From Bog-756 sp963813525 (lineage in GTDB: Bacteria > Actinomycetota > Acidimicrobiia > Acidimicrobiales > RAAP-2), in the NCBI GenBank assembly GCA_963813525.1, contig CAWEZI010000005.1, positions 2,480,001-2,544,000 of the forward strand: a stretch of 64,000 nucleotides of DNA, in the 5' to 3' direction. The notes beneath the pieces were generated by a model. The model saw nothing but the letters and a program-made list of their open reading frames with translations, had not been told where the DNA came from and did no database searches. The position numbers and the translations under genes were made by a program. The first letter of the stretch is position 1; each line of letters begins with the position of its first letter. This document shows positions 30,031-38,375 of the stretch, piece by piece.

Positions 30031-30978
30031 TCAGGGTTGCTTGTAGTCCTTGAGCGCCAGCTCTGCGATGAAGTCGTATCCCTTGGTGTTGGCGTGGATG
30101 TTGCCGTCCGAGCAGTAGTAGGTCAGAGTGCAGATCTCCCACACCGCCACAGGGATCTTGCCGTAGGGGTTCAGGTTGGTCGTCTTGGTGAGGGGCGTGT
30201 CGTCCCCCTTCTTGGCCTTCTTGTAGGGGGCCTGGGTCACGTTGACGAAGCTCCCCTCGGGCACCGAGGTGTAGGCGGTGTCCAGGGTGGGGTTGATCAG
30301 GTCATCGAAGGCTGTGACCGACTCGTTGGCCAGCGTCACGTCGGTGTCGCCGGCCGGGTAGACGTAGTCACCCAGGATGACGTCCGGATAGGTCAGGCCG
30401 ATGATCTTGGCCGAGGTGTCGTTGTTGGAGGTGAGGGCGGAGTCGAGGGTGTCGACCAGCGAGGTGACGTTGGTCTGGATGGTCGACTGCACACCCACCA
30501 CGCAGCTGATCGGATCGGCATTGGAGGCACAGGCGGTCACGTCGTTCCCGCCGATGGAGACGGTGATCAGGCCCACCTGCCCCGGATTGGCATCGATGAA
30601 GTCGACGGCCGCCTGCTCCTGGGTTTCGGCCGGATAGGCGACAGCATCGGTGAGGGCGGTCGGCCCGTAGGGAGAGGTGCAGCCGACGACGGTGAGAATG
30701 GAGGTGGTGGTGGCCCCCCCGCACCCGAAGTTCTCGAGGACCGTCTTTGTCTTTTTGGCCAGGTAGGCGGTGTAGCCGGCCGTCGCCCCGATGCCCGGCT
30801 GGTACCCAACGGAATAGGAATCGCCTAACGAAAGGTAGTACGTGGGGGGCGGCTTGGATTTGGTGGCGCCGACCGTCTGGGCCTGGCTGACGGCGGGCAC
30901 GGCCACCAGCCCCAAAGCCACAAGGGCCACGGCAACCACGGCGTTTTTCCCCCACGACGTGCTGATTCTCCGACTCAC
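30031..30978 (-). CDS. Secreted SGNH/GDSL hydrolase
   Basis: 315 residues from GTG 30978 (GGGGGGAAG at 6 nt). Signal peptide VVAVALVALGLVAVPAVSQA. Catalytic blocks are all present: SLGDSYSVGYQPG (Ser), NFGCGGATT (Gly block II), SIGGNDVTACAS (Asn block III) and DGNIHANTKGYDFIA (Asp and His). Paired cysteines suggest an actinobacterial secreted esterase/lipase of the Rv0518-like group. Acts outside the cell on acyl esters; substrate unknown. Confidence 0.88.
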   Translation of the reverse strand: MSRRISTSWGKNAVVAVALVALGLVAVPAVSQAQTVGATKSKPPPTYYLSLGDSYSVGYQPGIGATAGYTAYLAKKTKTVLENFGCGGATTTSILTVVGCTSPYGPTALTDAVAYPAETQEQAAVDFIDANPGQVGLITVSIGGNDVTACASNADPISCVVGVQSTIQTNVTSLVDTLDSALTSNNDTSAKIIGLTYPDVILGDYVYPAGDTDVTLANESVTAFDDLINPTLDTAYTSVPEGSFVNVTQAPYKKAKKGDDTPLTKTTNLNPYGKIPVAVWEICTLTYYCSDGNIHANTKGYDFIAELALKDYKQP

Positions 30979-31153
30979 GATGACTTCCCCCCAGCTCACC
31001 CAGCTCAAAATTCGCCCGTTGTTCACCAACCGGACACCTACTCCTATCACGGTTTCGGCGCAGCCGTCCCCGTCCCGCCCGGCGGGAGCGTTTACCGCAG
31101 GCCTCAGGCGGGCTGGGCGGCGTCGGTGTCCGTCAGCTAAACGAGGTCACTGC

Positions 31154-31351
31154 TCACACGTGGTGGACGACCCAGGTCACGCCCTGAAAGGCCCGGTAAC
31201 CCAGATAGATGACGCTGGCCACCAGCATGAACTTGAAGTACCACGGGGACTTGCGGTGTTCGAGCGGCTCGGTACCGCAATCGGGGCAGAGGCCATCGGA
31301 TGTGAGCTCGTCGGTTTCCACCCGACGGTCGCACGATTCACACCAGGGCAA
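31154..31351 (-). CDS. Small zinc-ribbon membrane protein
   Basis: 65 residues from TTG 31351 with GGGAGGG at 7 nt. MPWCESCDRRVETDELTSDG, then LCPDCGTEPLEHRKSPWYFK: a four-cysteine ribbon (C-x2-C...C-x2-C), followed by a transmembrane helix FMLVASVIYLGYRAFQG. It lies 76 bp downstream of der in the same orientation. Function unknown. Confidence 0.65.
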   Translation of the reverse strand: MPWCESCDRRVETDELTSDGLCPDCGTEPLEHRKSPWYFKFMLVASVIYLGYRAFQGVTWVVHHV

Positions 31352-31426
31352 CGATCAACCCTCCCGGTAGGGCCCTGCGACCACTTCGCCAAACTGTCCA
31401 CCGGTCCCTGCGGCACCCGACCATCG

Positions 31427-32854
31427 TCACCGACTGCGACCTCGACCTCCGCTCCCGGTCGCCTTCCGGTTGCGGACCCGCAGCCTGATGGGTGTGGGAC
31501 CGAGCTCGAACCGCTCCCGCAACCCTCGTTCGACGTAACGCAGATAGGGCGCCGTCAGGCGGCCGTTGGTGAAGAGGGTGAAGGTGGGCGGATCGCTGGC
31601 ACCTTGCACGGCGTACTGGATCTTGGCCCCCGGGGCCGGATGGGCCAACTGGATCGACGTGATGGCCCGGTTGAGCTCGCCGGTGGGGATGCGGGAGTGG
31701 TACGCCTCCTCAGCAGCAGCCACCGCCGGCAGGATGCGGTGGACGCCGAAGCCGCTCAGCGCGCTGATCTTGAGAACGGGGGCGTCGCCCAGGAAGGCCA
31801 GTCGGTCGCCGATGTCGGCCAGGACCACGATGCGGTCCTCGTTGGGCACCAGCTCCCACTTGTTGAGGACCACCACCGTCGGGCATCCCGATCCACCGAT
31901 GCGCTCGGCCAAGCGCTGGTCCTGGTGGGTGACACCGGAGGTGGCGTCGATGACCAGAAGGGCGATGTCGGCCCGATCCAGTGCCTCCAGTGCCCGCAGC
32001 ACGGAGAAGTACTCGGTGCCGCGCTCGGTCCGGCTCTTGCGTCGCATGCCCGCCGTGTCCACGAAGCACACCGTTCCCTCGGGTGTCTCGACCACGGTGT
32101 CCACCGCGTCCCTCGTCGTACCGGGCATGTCGTGGACGACCGACCGCTCGTCCCCCACCAGCTTGTTGAACAGTGTCGACTTGCCCACATTGGGCCGCCC
32201 CACCAGGGCCACCCGGACGATGGCGTTCTGATCGGAATCACCGGAGGGGATGCCGGCCGGCGGCAGGTCGTCGCCGACCGGTCCGGACCGGTCCCCGCCT
32301 TCACCCCGCTGGTCGGACACCGGCACGGGTAGCAGAGCGACCACGTCATCGAGCAGGTCGCCGGTGCCCCGCCCGTGGAGGGCGCTGACCGGCCATGGCT
32401 CCCCCAGCCCGAGGGCCATGGCATCCCAGGCGTCCGACTCCCGCTGGGACGAGTCCACTTTGTTGACCACTACCCGCACCGGCCGGCCGGTCCGTTTGAG
32501 CATGCGGGCCACGGCGAGATCCTCGTCGATCACCCCCACGGTCACGTCCACGACCAGGAGGATGACGTCGGCTTCATCGACGGCCCGCTCGGCCTGGGCA
32601 CTCACCTGGGCGTCGAGCGGATCTTCGCTGGACAGCCAACCCCCCGTGTCGACCACGGTGAAGGCGCGACCGGCCCACTCGGCGTCGAGCTCCTTGCGGT
32701 CGCGGGTGACACCCGGCCGTTCCTCGACGACGGCGGCCCGCCGACCCACGATGCGGTTGACCAGAGTCGACTTACCCACGTTGGGACGCCCGGCGATGAC
32801 CACCAGCGGGCGTTCCCGGCCCGGCGCCGCCGGTTGGTTCACAGCCTGGGTCAT
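31427..32854 (-). CDS. der: Ribosome-assembly GTPase Der (EngA)
   Basis: 475 residues with two tandem GTPase domains and a C-terminal KH-like domain. Domain 1: GRPNVGKSTLVNR, DTGGWLS, NKVD. Domain 2: GRPNVGKSTLFNK, DTAGMRRKS, LNKWELV. Der is needed for maturation of the large ribosomal subunit. The ATG overlaps the stop of the DUF512 gene (ATGA), so they are coupled, as in other genomes. Confidence 0.97.
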   Translation of the reverse strand: MTQAVNQPAAPGRERPLVVIAGRPNVGKSTLVNRIVGRRAAVVEERPGVTRDRKELDAEWAGRAFTVVDTGGWLSSEDPLDAQVSAQAERAVDEADVILLVVDVTVGVIDEDLAVARMLKRTGRPVRVVVNKVDSSQRESDAWDAMALGLGEPWPVSALHGRGTGDLLDDVVALLPVPVSDQRGEGGDRSGPVGDDLPPAGIPSGDSDQNAIVRVALVGRPNVGKSTLFNKLVGDERSVVHDMPGTTRDAVDTVVETPEGTVCFVDTAGMRRKSRTERGTEYFSVLRALEALDRADIALLVIDATSGVTHQDQRLAERIGGSGCPTVVVLNKWELVPNEDRIVVLADIGDRLAFLGDAPVLKISALSGFGVHRILPAVAAAEEAYHSRIPTGELNRAITSIQLAHPAPGAKIQYAVQGASDPPTFTLFTNGRLTAPYLRYVERGLRERFELGPTPIRLRVRNRKATGSGGRGRSR

Positions 32855-34314
32855 GGAGCGGTCCCAACAGCCAGAGGGCGGAGCCGGGCCCGCGGGGCGG
32901 CGACCGCTGTTCGGGCTCCGGCCGGGGCCAGGGCAACCAGAGGGCGTTCGAGGGCCCGGCGCAAAGACAGTCCGTCGGTGGGGACCACCTCGACCGGGCG
33001 GGGAAGATCAGCCAGTGTGAGGTCGTCGAGGAACCGACCCTCCGACAGGCACGAGTCGGGCAACAGGTAGCGGTGACCCTCGGGCTGACCGTCCAGCACG
33101 CCGACCAGATCGGCGCCGGTCAACAGGCCGGACACCCCGATGTTCCCCCCGAAGAAGTGGTTGACCACCGGTACCAGACGGACGTCGGTCCGCCTCAGGG
33201 AAGCGACCAGGGGAGCCAGGACCCGTGCCCCGTACTCGCCGGTCAGCACGGCCACCGGGGCCTGGGGGTCGACCGCCTCGTCTGCCGCCGCCCGCGGTGC
33301 CCGGTATCCGGCAGCGGGCGCCCCGTCGACCGAGGCGAAGAAACCGGGGCGCACGCCGAGGGCGGTTGCCTCGTCGCCGCCGAAGGCAGCGGCGAAGGCA
33401 CGGGCCATCCCGATGCCGTTCTCGTGCTGGGGGTACCCCTCGTAGGTGACGGCGTCGGGAAAGGGTCGGTCGGCCATCAGGTAGTACTCGTCGGCGGCGA
33501 AGACCATGCGCCGGCCGATGGCGGTGAGGAACGTCTCCTGCCAGCTGGCCACCGTGTCGCACACGGCCGCCGCCTCTTTCCGGGTGTGGGGACGCATCCC
33601 CTTTCCGTCCGAGAACCGGCTCACCCCGAGCGGGACACAGGCCACGGTGGCCAGGGTCGGATAGCGGTCGAGCACTCCGACCAGCGTGTCCTCCAGCACC
33701 GCTCCGTTGTTCTTGTCGGGGCACACCACGATCTGCCCGTGCACCTCGATGCCTCCGTCGAGAAGGGCACTCAGCCATCGCAGGCTGGTCGCCCCGCGTC
33801 GATTGCGCAGGAGGTCGGCCCGGATGTCGGGATCGGTGGCGTGGATGGAGACGAACAGCGGACTCAGCCGCTCGGTCAGCACCCGCTCGAGGTCCATTTC
33901 GGTGAACCGGGTGAGGGTGGTGAAGTTGCCGTAGAGGAAGGACAGGCGATAGTCGTCGTCCTTGAGGGACAGGCTGCGCCTCATGCCGCTCGGTAACTGA
34001 TGGATGAAACAGAACTCGCAGTGGTTGTCGCAGGTCCGGACCCGGTCGAACACAGCCGAGCTGACCTCGGCCCCCAGCGGCTCACCGGCCTCCTTTTCGA
34101 CTTGCAGGGAGATCGGGTCGCCCACGCCGGGCCGACGGACCACCAGGTCGAGTTGGCCCTCGTCCACCAGGAGGCTGTACTCGATGACGTCGCGGGGGGA
34201 CCGTCCGTTGAGGAAGAGCAGCTCGTCGCCGGCACGGAGGCCAGACCGGTCCGCCGGCGAGGAATCTGCAACGGCCACGACCCGGGGTGCCGTCGTCACT
34301 CGGGGCGCCGACAT
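32851..34314 (-). CDS. DUF512 radical-SAM-like protein with PDZ-like N-terminus
   Basis: 487 residues. An N-terminal PDZ-like segment (VADSSPADRSGLRAGDELLF) precedes TCDNHCEFCFIHQLP, a C-x3-C-x2-C iron-sulfur motif, then a DUF512 C-terminal half ending in the FFGGNIGVSGLLTG block. Often annotated as a NifB/MoaA-related oxidoreductase and commonly next to der. The reaction is unknown. TAGCCT lies 6 nt before the ATG. Confidence 0.88.
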   Translation of the reverse strand: MSAPRVTTAPRVVAVADSSPADRSGLRAGDELLFLNGRSPRDVIEYSLLVDEGQLDLVVRRPGVGDPISLQVEKEAGEPLGAEVSSAVFDRVRTCDNHCEFCFIHQLPSGMRRSLSLKDDDYRLSFLYGNFTTLTRFTEMDLERVLTERLSPLFVSIHATDPDIRADLLRNRRGATSLRWLSALLDGGIEVHGQIVVCPDKNNGAVLEDTLVGVLDRYPTLATVACVPLGVSRFSDGKGMRPHTRKEAAAVCDTVASWQETFLTAIGRRMVFAADEYYLMADRPFPDAVTYEGYPQHENGIGMARAFAAAFGGDEATALGVRPGFFASVDGAPAAGYRAPRAAADEAVDPQAPVAVLTGEYGARVLAPLVASLRRTDVRLVPVVNHFFGGNIGVSGLLTGADLVGVLDGQPEGHRYLLPDSCLSEGRFLDDLTLADLPRPVEVVPTDGLSLRRALERPLVALAPAGARTAVAAPRARLRPLAVGTAP

Positions 34315-34320
34315 GGCGCC

Positions 34321-34387
34321 AGGCTACCCGTTCAGGCCGCTTTTCCCGTGTCGGCGCAGTGGGCCCCTGGTCCGGGCCCGGTAGCCT
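34321..34387. promoter_or_regulatory. Divergent leaderless promoters, DUF512-der and ispH
   Basis: TAGCCT on the minus strand (34321-34326) is 6 nt before the DUF512 ATG. TAGCCT on the plus strand (34382-34387) is 8 nt before the ispH GTG. No ribosome site precedes either start. Confidence 0.55.
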
Positions 34388-34395
34388 GTGGGTCA

Positions 34396-35484
34396 GTGTC
34401 ACCCGTCGAGCGAGTGCTTCTGGCCGAGCCGAGGGGCTTCTGTGCCGGCGTGGAGAAGGCGATCAAGGCACTGGCCTGGATGGTGCGGGTGTTCGAACCG
34501 CCGGTGTACTGCTACCACGAGATCGTCCACAACCGTCACGTGGTGGACCAGTTCCGGGCCCGCGGCGTGGTCTTCGTGGATGACATCGATCGGGTCCCGC
34601 CGGGGGCTCCCCTCATGTTGTCGGCCCATGGGTCGGCCCCCGAGGTGGTGACGGCGGCCCGCACCCGGGGTCGGGTGGTGGTCGATGCGGTGTGTCCGCT
34701 GGTCACAAAGGTCCACCACGAGCTCAAGGTGCGGGCCAACAAGGGCTACACGGTGCTCTACGTCGGTCATCACGGACACGAGGAGGCCCTCGGCACCATG
34801 GCGGTGGCCCCGTCCTCGGTGCGGTTGCTGGAGACGGTGGATGACGTCGATGCCCTCGGCGATCCGGTCGCCGAACAGGGTGCCGCCCCCCGGGTCGCGC
34901 TATTGGCCCAGACCACTCTCAGCCATGACGAGTGGGCCGACATCGTCGACCGGGCCCGCCAACGGTTCCCCGATCTGTGGATGCCCAACCGCAGCGACCT
35001 GTGCTTCGCCACCACCAACCGACAGGCCGCCCTGAAGGCACTGGCCGGACAGGCCGACGCCGTGGTGGTCATCGGCTCGGAGAACTCGTCCAACACGGTG
35101 GCCCTGGTGAAGGTGGCGGTGGCCTTCGGCTGTCGGCGGGTGGTACGGGTCAACGACGCCTCGGAGCTCCCCGACGATCTCTCGGGCACGGTCGGGGTCA
35201 CGGCCGGGGCCTCGGCCCCGGAGGCCCTGGTCGACGCGGTCGTGGCCCGACTGGCCCCCGTCCACGGCGTGCATCGGGCACCGGTGACCGTCGAGGAGGA
35301 GTACTTCCCCCCTCCCCCCGAGCTGCGTGAGCTGCTCCGCGGCCTCGAATCGGCCCTGGCCCTGCTCAACGGGGTGCCCGAACGGCCATCGGGCCCGGCC
35401 CCGGGGGCAGGTGCGGTTAGCCGGGCCCTGGCCGACGACCGCGGCGTGGCCGCCTCCGACGTGCTGGCCGAGCTGGCCGGATAG
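34396..35484 (+). CDS. ispH: 4-hydroxy-3-methylbut-2-enyl diphosphate reductase
   Basis: 362 residues from GTG 34396; upstream open codons do not look like IspH. Last step of the MEP isoprenoid pathway, reducing HMBPP to IPP and DMAPP. Cluster-binding cysteines lie in EPRGFCAGVEKA, DAVCPLVTKVH and DLCFATTNRQ. The catalytic region GSENSSNTVALVKVA is present. A C-terminal tail of about 50 residues (GVPERPSGPAPGAGAVSRAL) is longer than usual. Confidence 0.95.
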   Translation: MSPVERVLLAEPRGFCAGVEKAIKALAWMVRVFEPPVYCYHEIVHNRHVVDQFRARGVVFVDDIDRVPPGAPLMLSAHGSAPEVVTAARTRGRVVVDAVCPLVTKVHHELKVRANKGYTVLYVGHHGHEEALGTMAVAPSSVRLLETVDDVDALGDPVAEQGAAPRVALLAQTTLSHDEWADIVDRARQRFPDLWMPNRSDLCFATTNRQAALKALAGQADAVVVIGSENSSNTVALVKVAVAFGCRRVVRVNDASELPDDLSGTVGVTAGASAPEALVDAVVARLAPVHGVHRAPVTVEEEYFPPPPELRELLRGLESALALLNGVPERPSGPAPGAGAVSRALADDRGVAASDVLAELAG

Positions 35485-35529
35485 GGATAACGCACCCCGA
35501 CCAGGTCCATTTGATGCGAGAATGAGCGG

Positions 35530-36096
35530 ATGACCGGGTCGACCGAGGTGGGTACCACCTTCACCCGCATGGACGTGTCCACCCGGGACGACTGGATGGT
35601 CATCGGCACCGAGGTGATGAACCGCCAGAGCCAGGTGGCCGATCGGGTCCTGCGGATGCTGGAGTCACTGTCCGACATGGTGGACGGCTTTGCCGTCGAC
35701 CAGTTCACCCACTGCCTGCAGACGGCAACCCGGGCCGAGCGGGCCGGCGCCGACGATCAGATGGTGGTGGCCTCCCTGTGTCACGACATCGGCAAGGCGG
35801 TGGGCGTGCCCAACCATCCGAAGGTGGCGGCCGAAATCCTCCGGCCCTACGTGCGACCGGAAGTGACGGCGGTCATAGCTGCCCACCAGGACTTTCAGGG
35901 GCGGCACTACTACCACCACTTCGACATGGACCCCGACATGCGTGATCGCTACCGGAACGAGCCGTGGTTCGAGCTGGCCCAGCGGTTCGCCGACGAATGG
36001 GACCAGAACAGCTTCGACCCCGATTATCCCACCGAGCCGCTCGCCCACTTCGAACCTCTGGTCCGGGCCGTCTTCGGCCACCCCCACAGCCTGTGA
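35530..36096 (+). CDS. HD-domain protein resembling PhnZ/MIOX-type diiron oxygenases
   Basis: 188 residues. His in QFTHCLQTATRAERAGA, the HD pair in VVASLCHDIGKAVGV, then H-x-x-x-A-A-E-I-L and AAHQDFQGRHYYHHFDMD give the metal ligands. The C-terminal DEWDQNSFDPDYPTEPL, with an Asp in W-D-x-x-S-x-D-P, is like PhnZ and inositol oxygenase rather than HD phosphohydrolases. The substrate could be a small hydroxylated metabolite. Its stop overlaps the GT2 start (GTGA). Confidence 0.75.
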   Translation: MTGSTEVGTTFTRMDVSTRDDWMVIGTEVMNRQSQVADRVLRMLESLSDMVDGFAVDQFTHCLQTATRAERAGADDQMVVASLCHDIGKAVGVPNHPKVAAEILRPYVRPEVTAVIAAHQDFQGRHYYHHFDMDPDMRDRYRNEPWFELAQRFADEWDQNSFDPDYPTEPLAHFEPLVRAVFGHPHSL

Positions 36097-36941
36097 CGGC
36101 CCCCTCCAGCCGGCATTGGATCACGCTTCCCGCCGTCCGGGCCCGGCAGCGCACCGAGGAACTGCGTCAGTTCGCTCTGGACCGTGCCCGGTCCGAGTTC
36201 GAGATCCGCTATCCGCGGGCACGGTTCGGTCCGGTGGTGGCCGTCATCGCCGCCTATGAAGAGGAGCGCAACATCGGCGACGTCCTCAAGGCCATGCCCA
36301 CCCTGGTCGGCGACCTCGAGGTGACCACGCTGGTCATCGTGGACGGGGGCACCGACGGCACCGCCGAGGTTGCCTTCGACAGCGGTGCCCTGACCTGCGT
36401 GCTGCCTGTCAACCTGGGTCACGGGGCCGCCCTCCGGTTGGGTTACCGGTTGGCCGTCGATCACGGGGCCCGCTATGTGGTGACCCTGGACGCCGACGGG
36501 CAGAACGACCCGGCCGAAATGCCGACCATGCTCCAGCCCCTGCTGGACGACACCGCCGATTTCGTCATCGGGTCGCGACGGCTCGGGGTCGACGAGACCA
36601 CCGACTGGTTCCGCCGGGCCGGGGTCCGTTTCTACGCCTCGATCCTCAACGCCATCGTGGCCCAGGGCCTCACCGATTCTTCCAGCGGGTACCGGGCCCT
36701 CAAGGTCGAGTTGGTCGCGGACATCCTTCCCCACCTGGTCCAGACCCAATACCAGACGGCCGAGGTGCTCATCGTGGCCTCCAGCCGGGGCTGGCGCATC
36801 ACCGAACGGCCCACGGTCTGGCACCCCCGGGCCTCCGGCACCTCCAAGAAAGGGAGCAACCTGGTGTTCGGCGTGCAGTACGCCCGGGTCATCGGGTCGA
36901 CCTGGTGGCGGGTGACCCTGGGCAACCGCCACCGCCTCTGA
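36093..36941 (+). CDS. Family 2 glycosyltransferase (DPM1/DPG-synthase-like)
   Basis: 282 residues from GTG 36093. VVAVIAAYEEERNIGDVLK, IVDGGTDGTAEVA, VLPVNLGHGAALRLGYRLA and TLDADGQNDPAEM (DxD-type metal site) are standard GT2-A features. GSRRLG and SSGYRALK follow. No membrane anchor. Probably a polyprenyl-phosphate sugar transferase or a related envelope glycosyltransferase. Coupled to the HD-domain gene. Confidence 0.88.
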   Translation: MTAPSSRHWITLPAVRARQRTEELRQFALDRARSEFEIRYPRARFGPVVAVIAAYEEERNIGDVLKAMPTLVGDLEVTTLVIVDGGTDGTAEVAFDSGALTCVLPVNLGHGAALRLGYRLAVDHGARYVVTLDADGQNDPAEMPTMLQPLLDDTADFVIGSRRLGVDETTDWFRRAGVRFYASILNAIVAQGLTDSSSGYRALKVELVADILPHLVQTQYQTAEVLIVASSRGWRITERPTVWHPRASGTSKKGSNLVFGVQYARVIGSTWWRVTLGNRHRL

Positions 36942-36957
36942 CCGGTTGGGCCACCGC

Positions 36958-37036
36958 CTCTGACCGCGGGTGTCAGGCGTTCAACTCTGACCGCGGGTGT
37001 CAGGCGTTCAACTCTGACCGGAGGTCAGGCGTTCAG
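36958..37036. repeat. Tandem 27-bp repeat, about three units
   Basis: Units at 36958-36984 and 36985-37011 are identical (CTCTGACCGCGGGTGTCAGG plus CGTTCAA). A third, shortened unit runs into the plsC stop. Each unit can form a CTGAC/GTCAG hairpin. An adjacent GCCACCGCCTCTGACCG also occurs twice (36930s and 36950s). Confidence 0.85.
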
Positions 37037-37758
37037 TAGCGACCGGTGACCCGTACCGACCGGTCGTACAGCTCCTGGACGGCGGCGGCCAACTGCTCGG
37101 TGAACTGGTGGATCCGGCTCCGTGAGATCCGACCCCCGCCGGTACGGGCCGGGGCCACCATGGGTTCGCCCACCTCGAGGTGGATGTGGCGGGGTCGGGG
37201 GATCTTGCGTCCCTTGGGCATGACCGAGGCCGAGCCGCCGATGCCCACCGGCACCACCGTGGCCCCGGTGCGGGCGGCCAGAAAGGCCACCCCCTCGTGG
37301 AGGTCGGAGACCACCGGACCGGTCCTCCGCTCGCCCTCGGGGAACAAGATGAGCACCTCCCCGGCTTCGAGCACCTGCTGGGCCCGTCGGAGGGCCTCGC
37401 GGTCGGCCGAACCCCGGTGCACCGGGAAGGCGCCGATGGCGGGAAGGATGCGGGCCAGCAGCCCGTTGTCCCACAGGCTGTCCTTGGCCATGTAGTGCAA
37501 TTTTCGCCGGGTGACCTCCGATGTCACGAAGAAGTCGATGAAGGAACGGTGGACGGGGGCGATGATCACCGGGCCCTCGGCCGGCACCCGGTCGGCGCCG
37601 ACCACCGTGGTCCGGAAGAGCAGGCGGTTGAGGCCACGGACCAGGACGCGTAGGAAGCCGTAGATGGGGGTGAGGCGGGTGTCCACCTCGAATGCGGGCT
37701 CACCGTCGCCCTCCCCCGGCAACGAACCGGTCGGACCGGGCACACCGGTCACAGACAT
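37033..37758 (-). CDS. plsC: 1-acyl-glycerol-3-phosphate acyltransferase (PlsC-like)
   Basis: 241 residues. The acyltransferase motifs are APVHRSFIDFF (H-x4-D) and ILFPEGERRTGP, with KDSLWDNGLLARILPAIGAFP between them. It converts lysophosphatidate to phosphatidate at the membrane, or acylates a related acceptor. The start overlaps the end of cmk by 10 bp, as in other actinobacterial cmk-plsC pairs. Confidence 0.88.
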   Translation of the reverse strand: MSVTGVPGPTGSLPGEGDGEPAFEVDTRLTPIYGFLRVLVRGLNRLLFRTTVVGADRVPAEGPVIIAPVHRSFIDFFVTSEVTRRKLHYMAKDSLWDNGLLARILPAIGAFPVHRGSADREALRRAQQVLEAGEVLILFPEGERRTGPVVSDLHEGVAFLAARTGATVVPVGIGGSASVMPKGRKIPRPRHIHLEVGEPMVAPARTGGGRISRSRIHQFTEQLAAAVQELYDRSVRVTGRY

Positions 37759-38375
37759 GCGACCACCTCCTCCACGATGTCCTGCACCGGTCGGTGGGTG
37801 GTGTCGATGACCCGGGCGCCTTCGGCCACCCCCAGAGGGGACACCGGTCGACTGCTGTCGAGATGGTCGCGTCGACCGATGGCGTCCGCCCCTTCCTCCG
37901 GTCGCCGACGGACCCGCTCCTCCACCGAGGCGGTCAGGAATATCTTGACGTCGGCGTCGGGGAAGACCACCGAGCCGATGTCGCGGCCTTCGACCACGCC
38001 ACCACCGCGTTCGGCGATCCAGCGTCGCTGGCGCTCGACCAGAGCGGCGCGCACGTCCGGATTGGCAGCCACCACCGATACCGCCCGGCTCACCTCCGGT
38101 CCCCGGATGACCCCGGTGATGTCGACCCCGTCCGCCTCCACCCGCTCACCCACCCGGAGGGCCAGGGTGCGGGCCAGCTCGGCCACCGGGGCCCGGTCGG
38201 CCGGGTCGATCCGGCGCTGGAGGGCGGCCCAGGCCACGGCCCGGTACATGGCCCCGGTGTCCAGCCGCTCGAGGCCCAAGCGATCGGCCACGGCCCGCGA
38301 CACGGTAGATTTTCCCGACCCGGCGGGGCCGTCGATGGCGATGACCGGAGGGGCGGCGGCCGGTGGGGGGCTCAC
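37749..38375 (-). CDS. cmk: Cytidylate kinase
   Basis: 208 residues from GTG 38375, which overlaps the aroA stop (GTGA). P-loop GPAGSGKSTVSRA, LDTGAMYRAVAW, GRDIGSVVFPDADVKIFLTA and RRDHLDSSRPVSPL are typical. It phosphorylates CMP and dCMP. Slightly shorter than the 220-residue norm because the lid region is compact. Confidence 0.95.
   Translation of the reverse strand: MSPPPAAAPPVIAIDGPAGSGKSTVSRAVADRLGLERLDTGAMYRAVAWAALQRRIDPADRAPVAELARTLALRVGERVEADGVDITGVIRGPEVSRAVSVVAANPDVRAALVERQRRWIAERGGGVVEGRDIGSVVFPDADVKIFLTASVEERVRRRPEEGADAIGRRDHLDSSRPVSPLGVAEGARVIDTTHRPVQDIVEEVVACL

Noticed and set aside
30842..32332. 496-codon plus-strand frame
   Set aside because: Antisense to the SGNH hydrolase leader and Der.
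36958..37036. CRISPR array
   Set aside because: The 27-bp units are directly adjacent with no unique spacers and no cas genes nearby.
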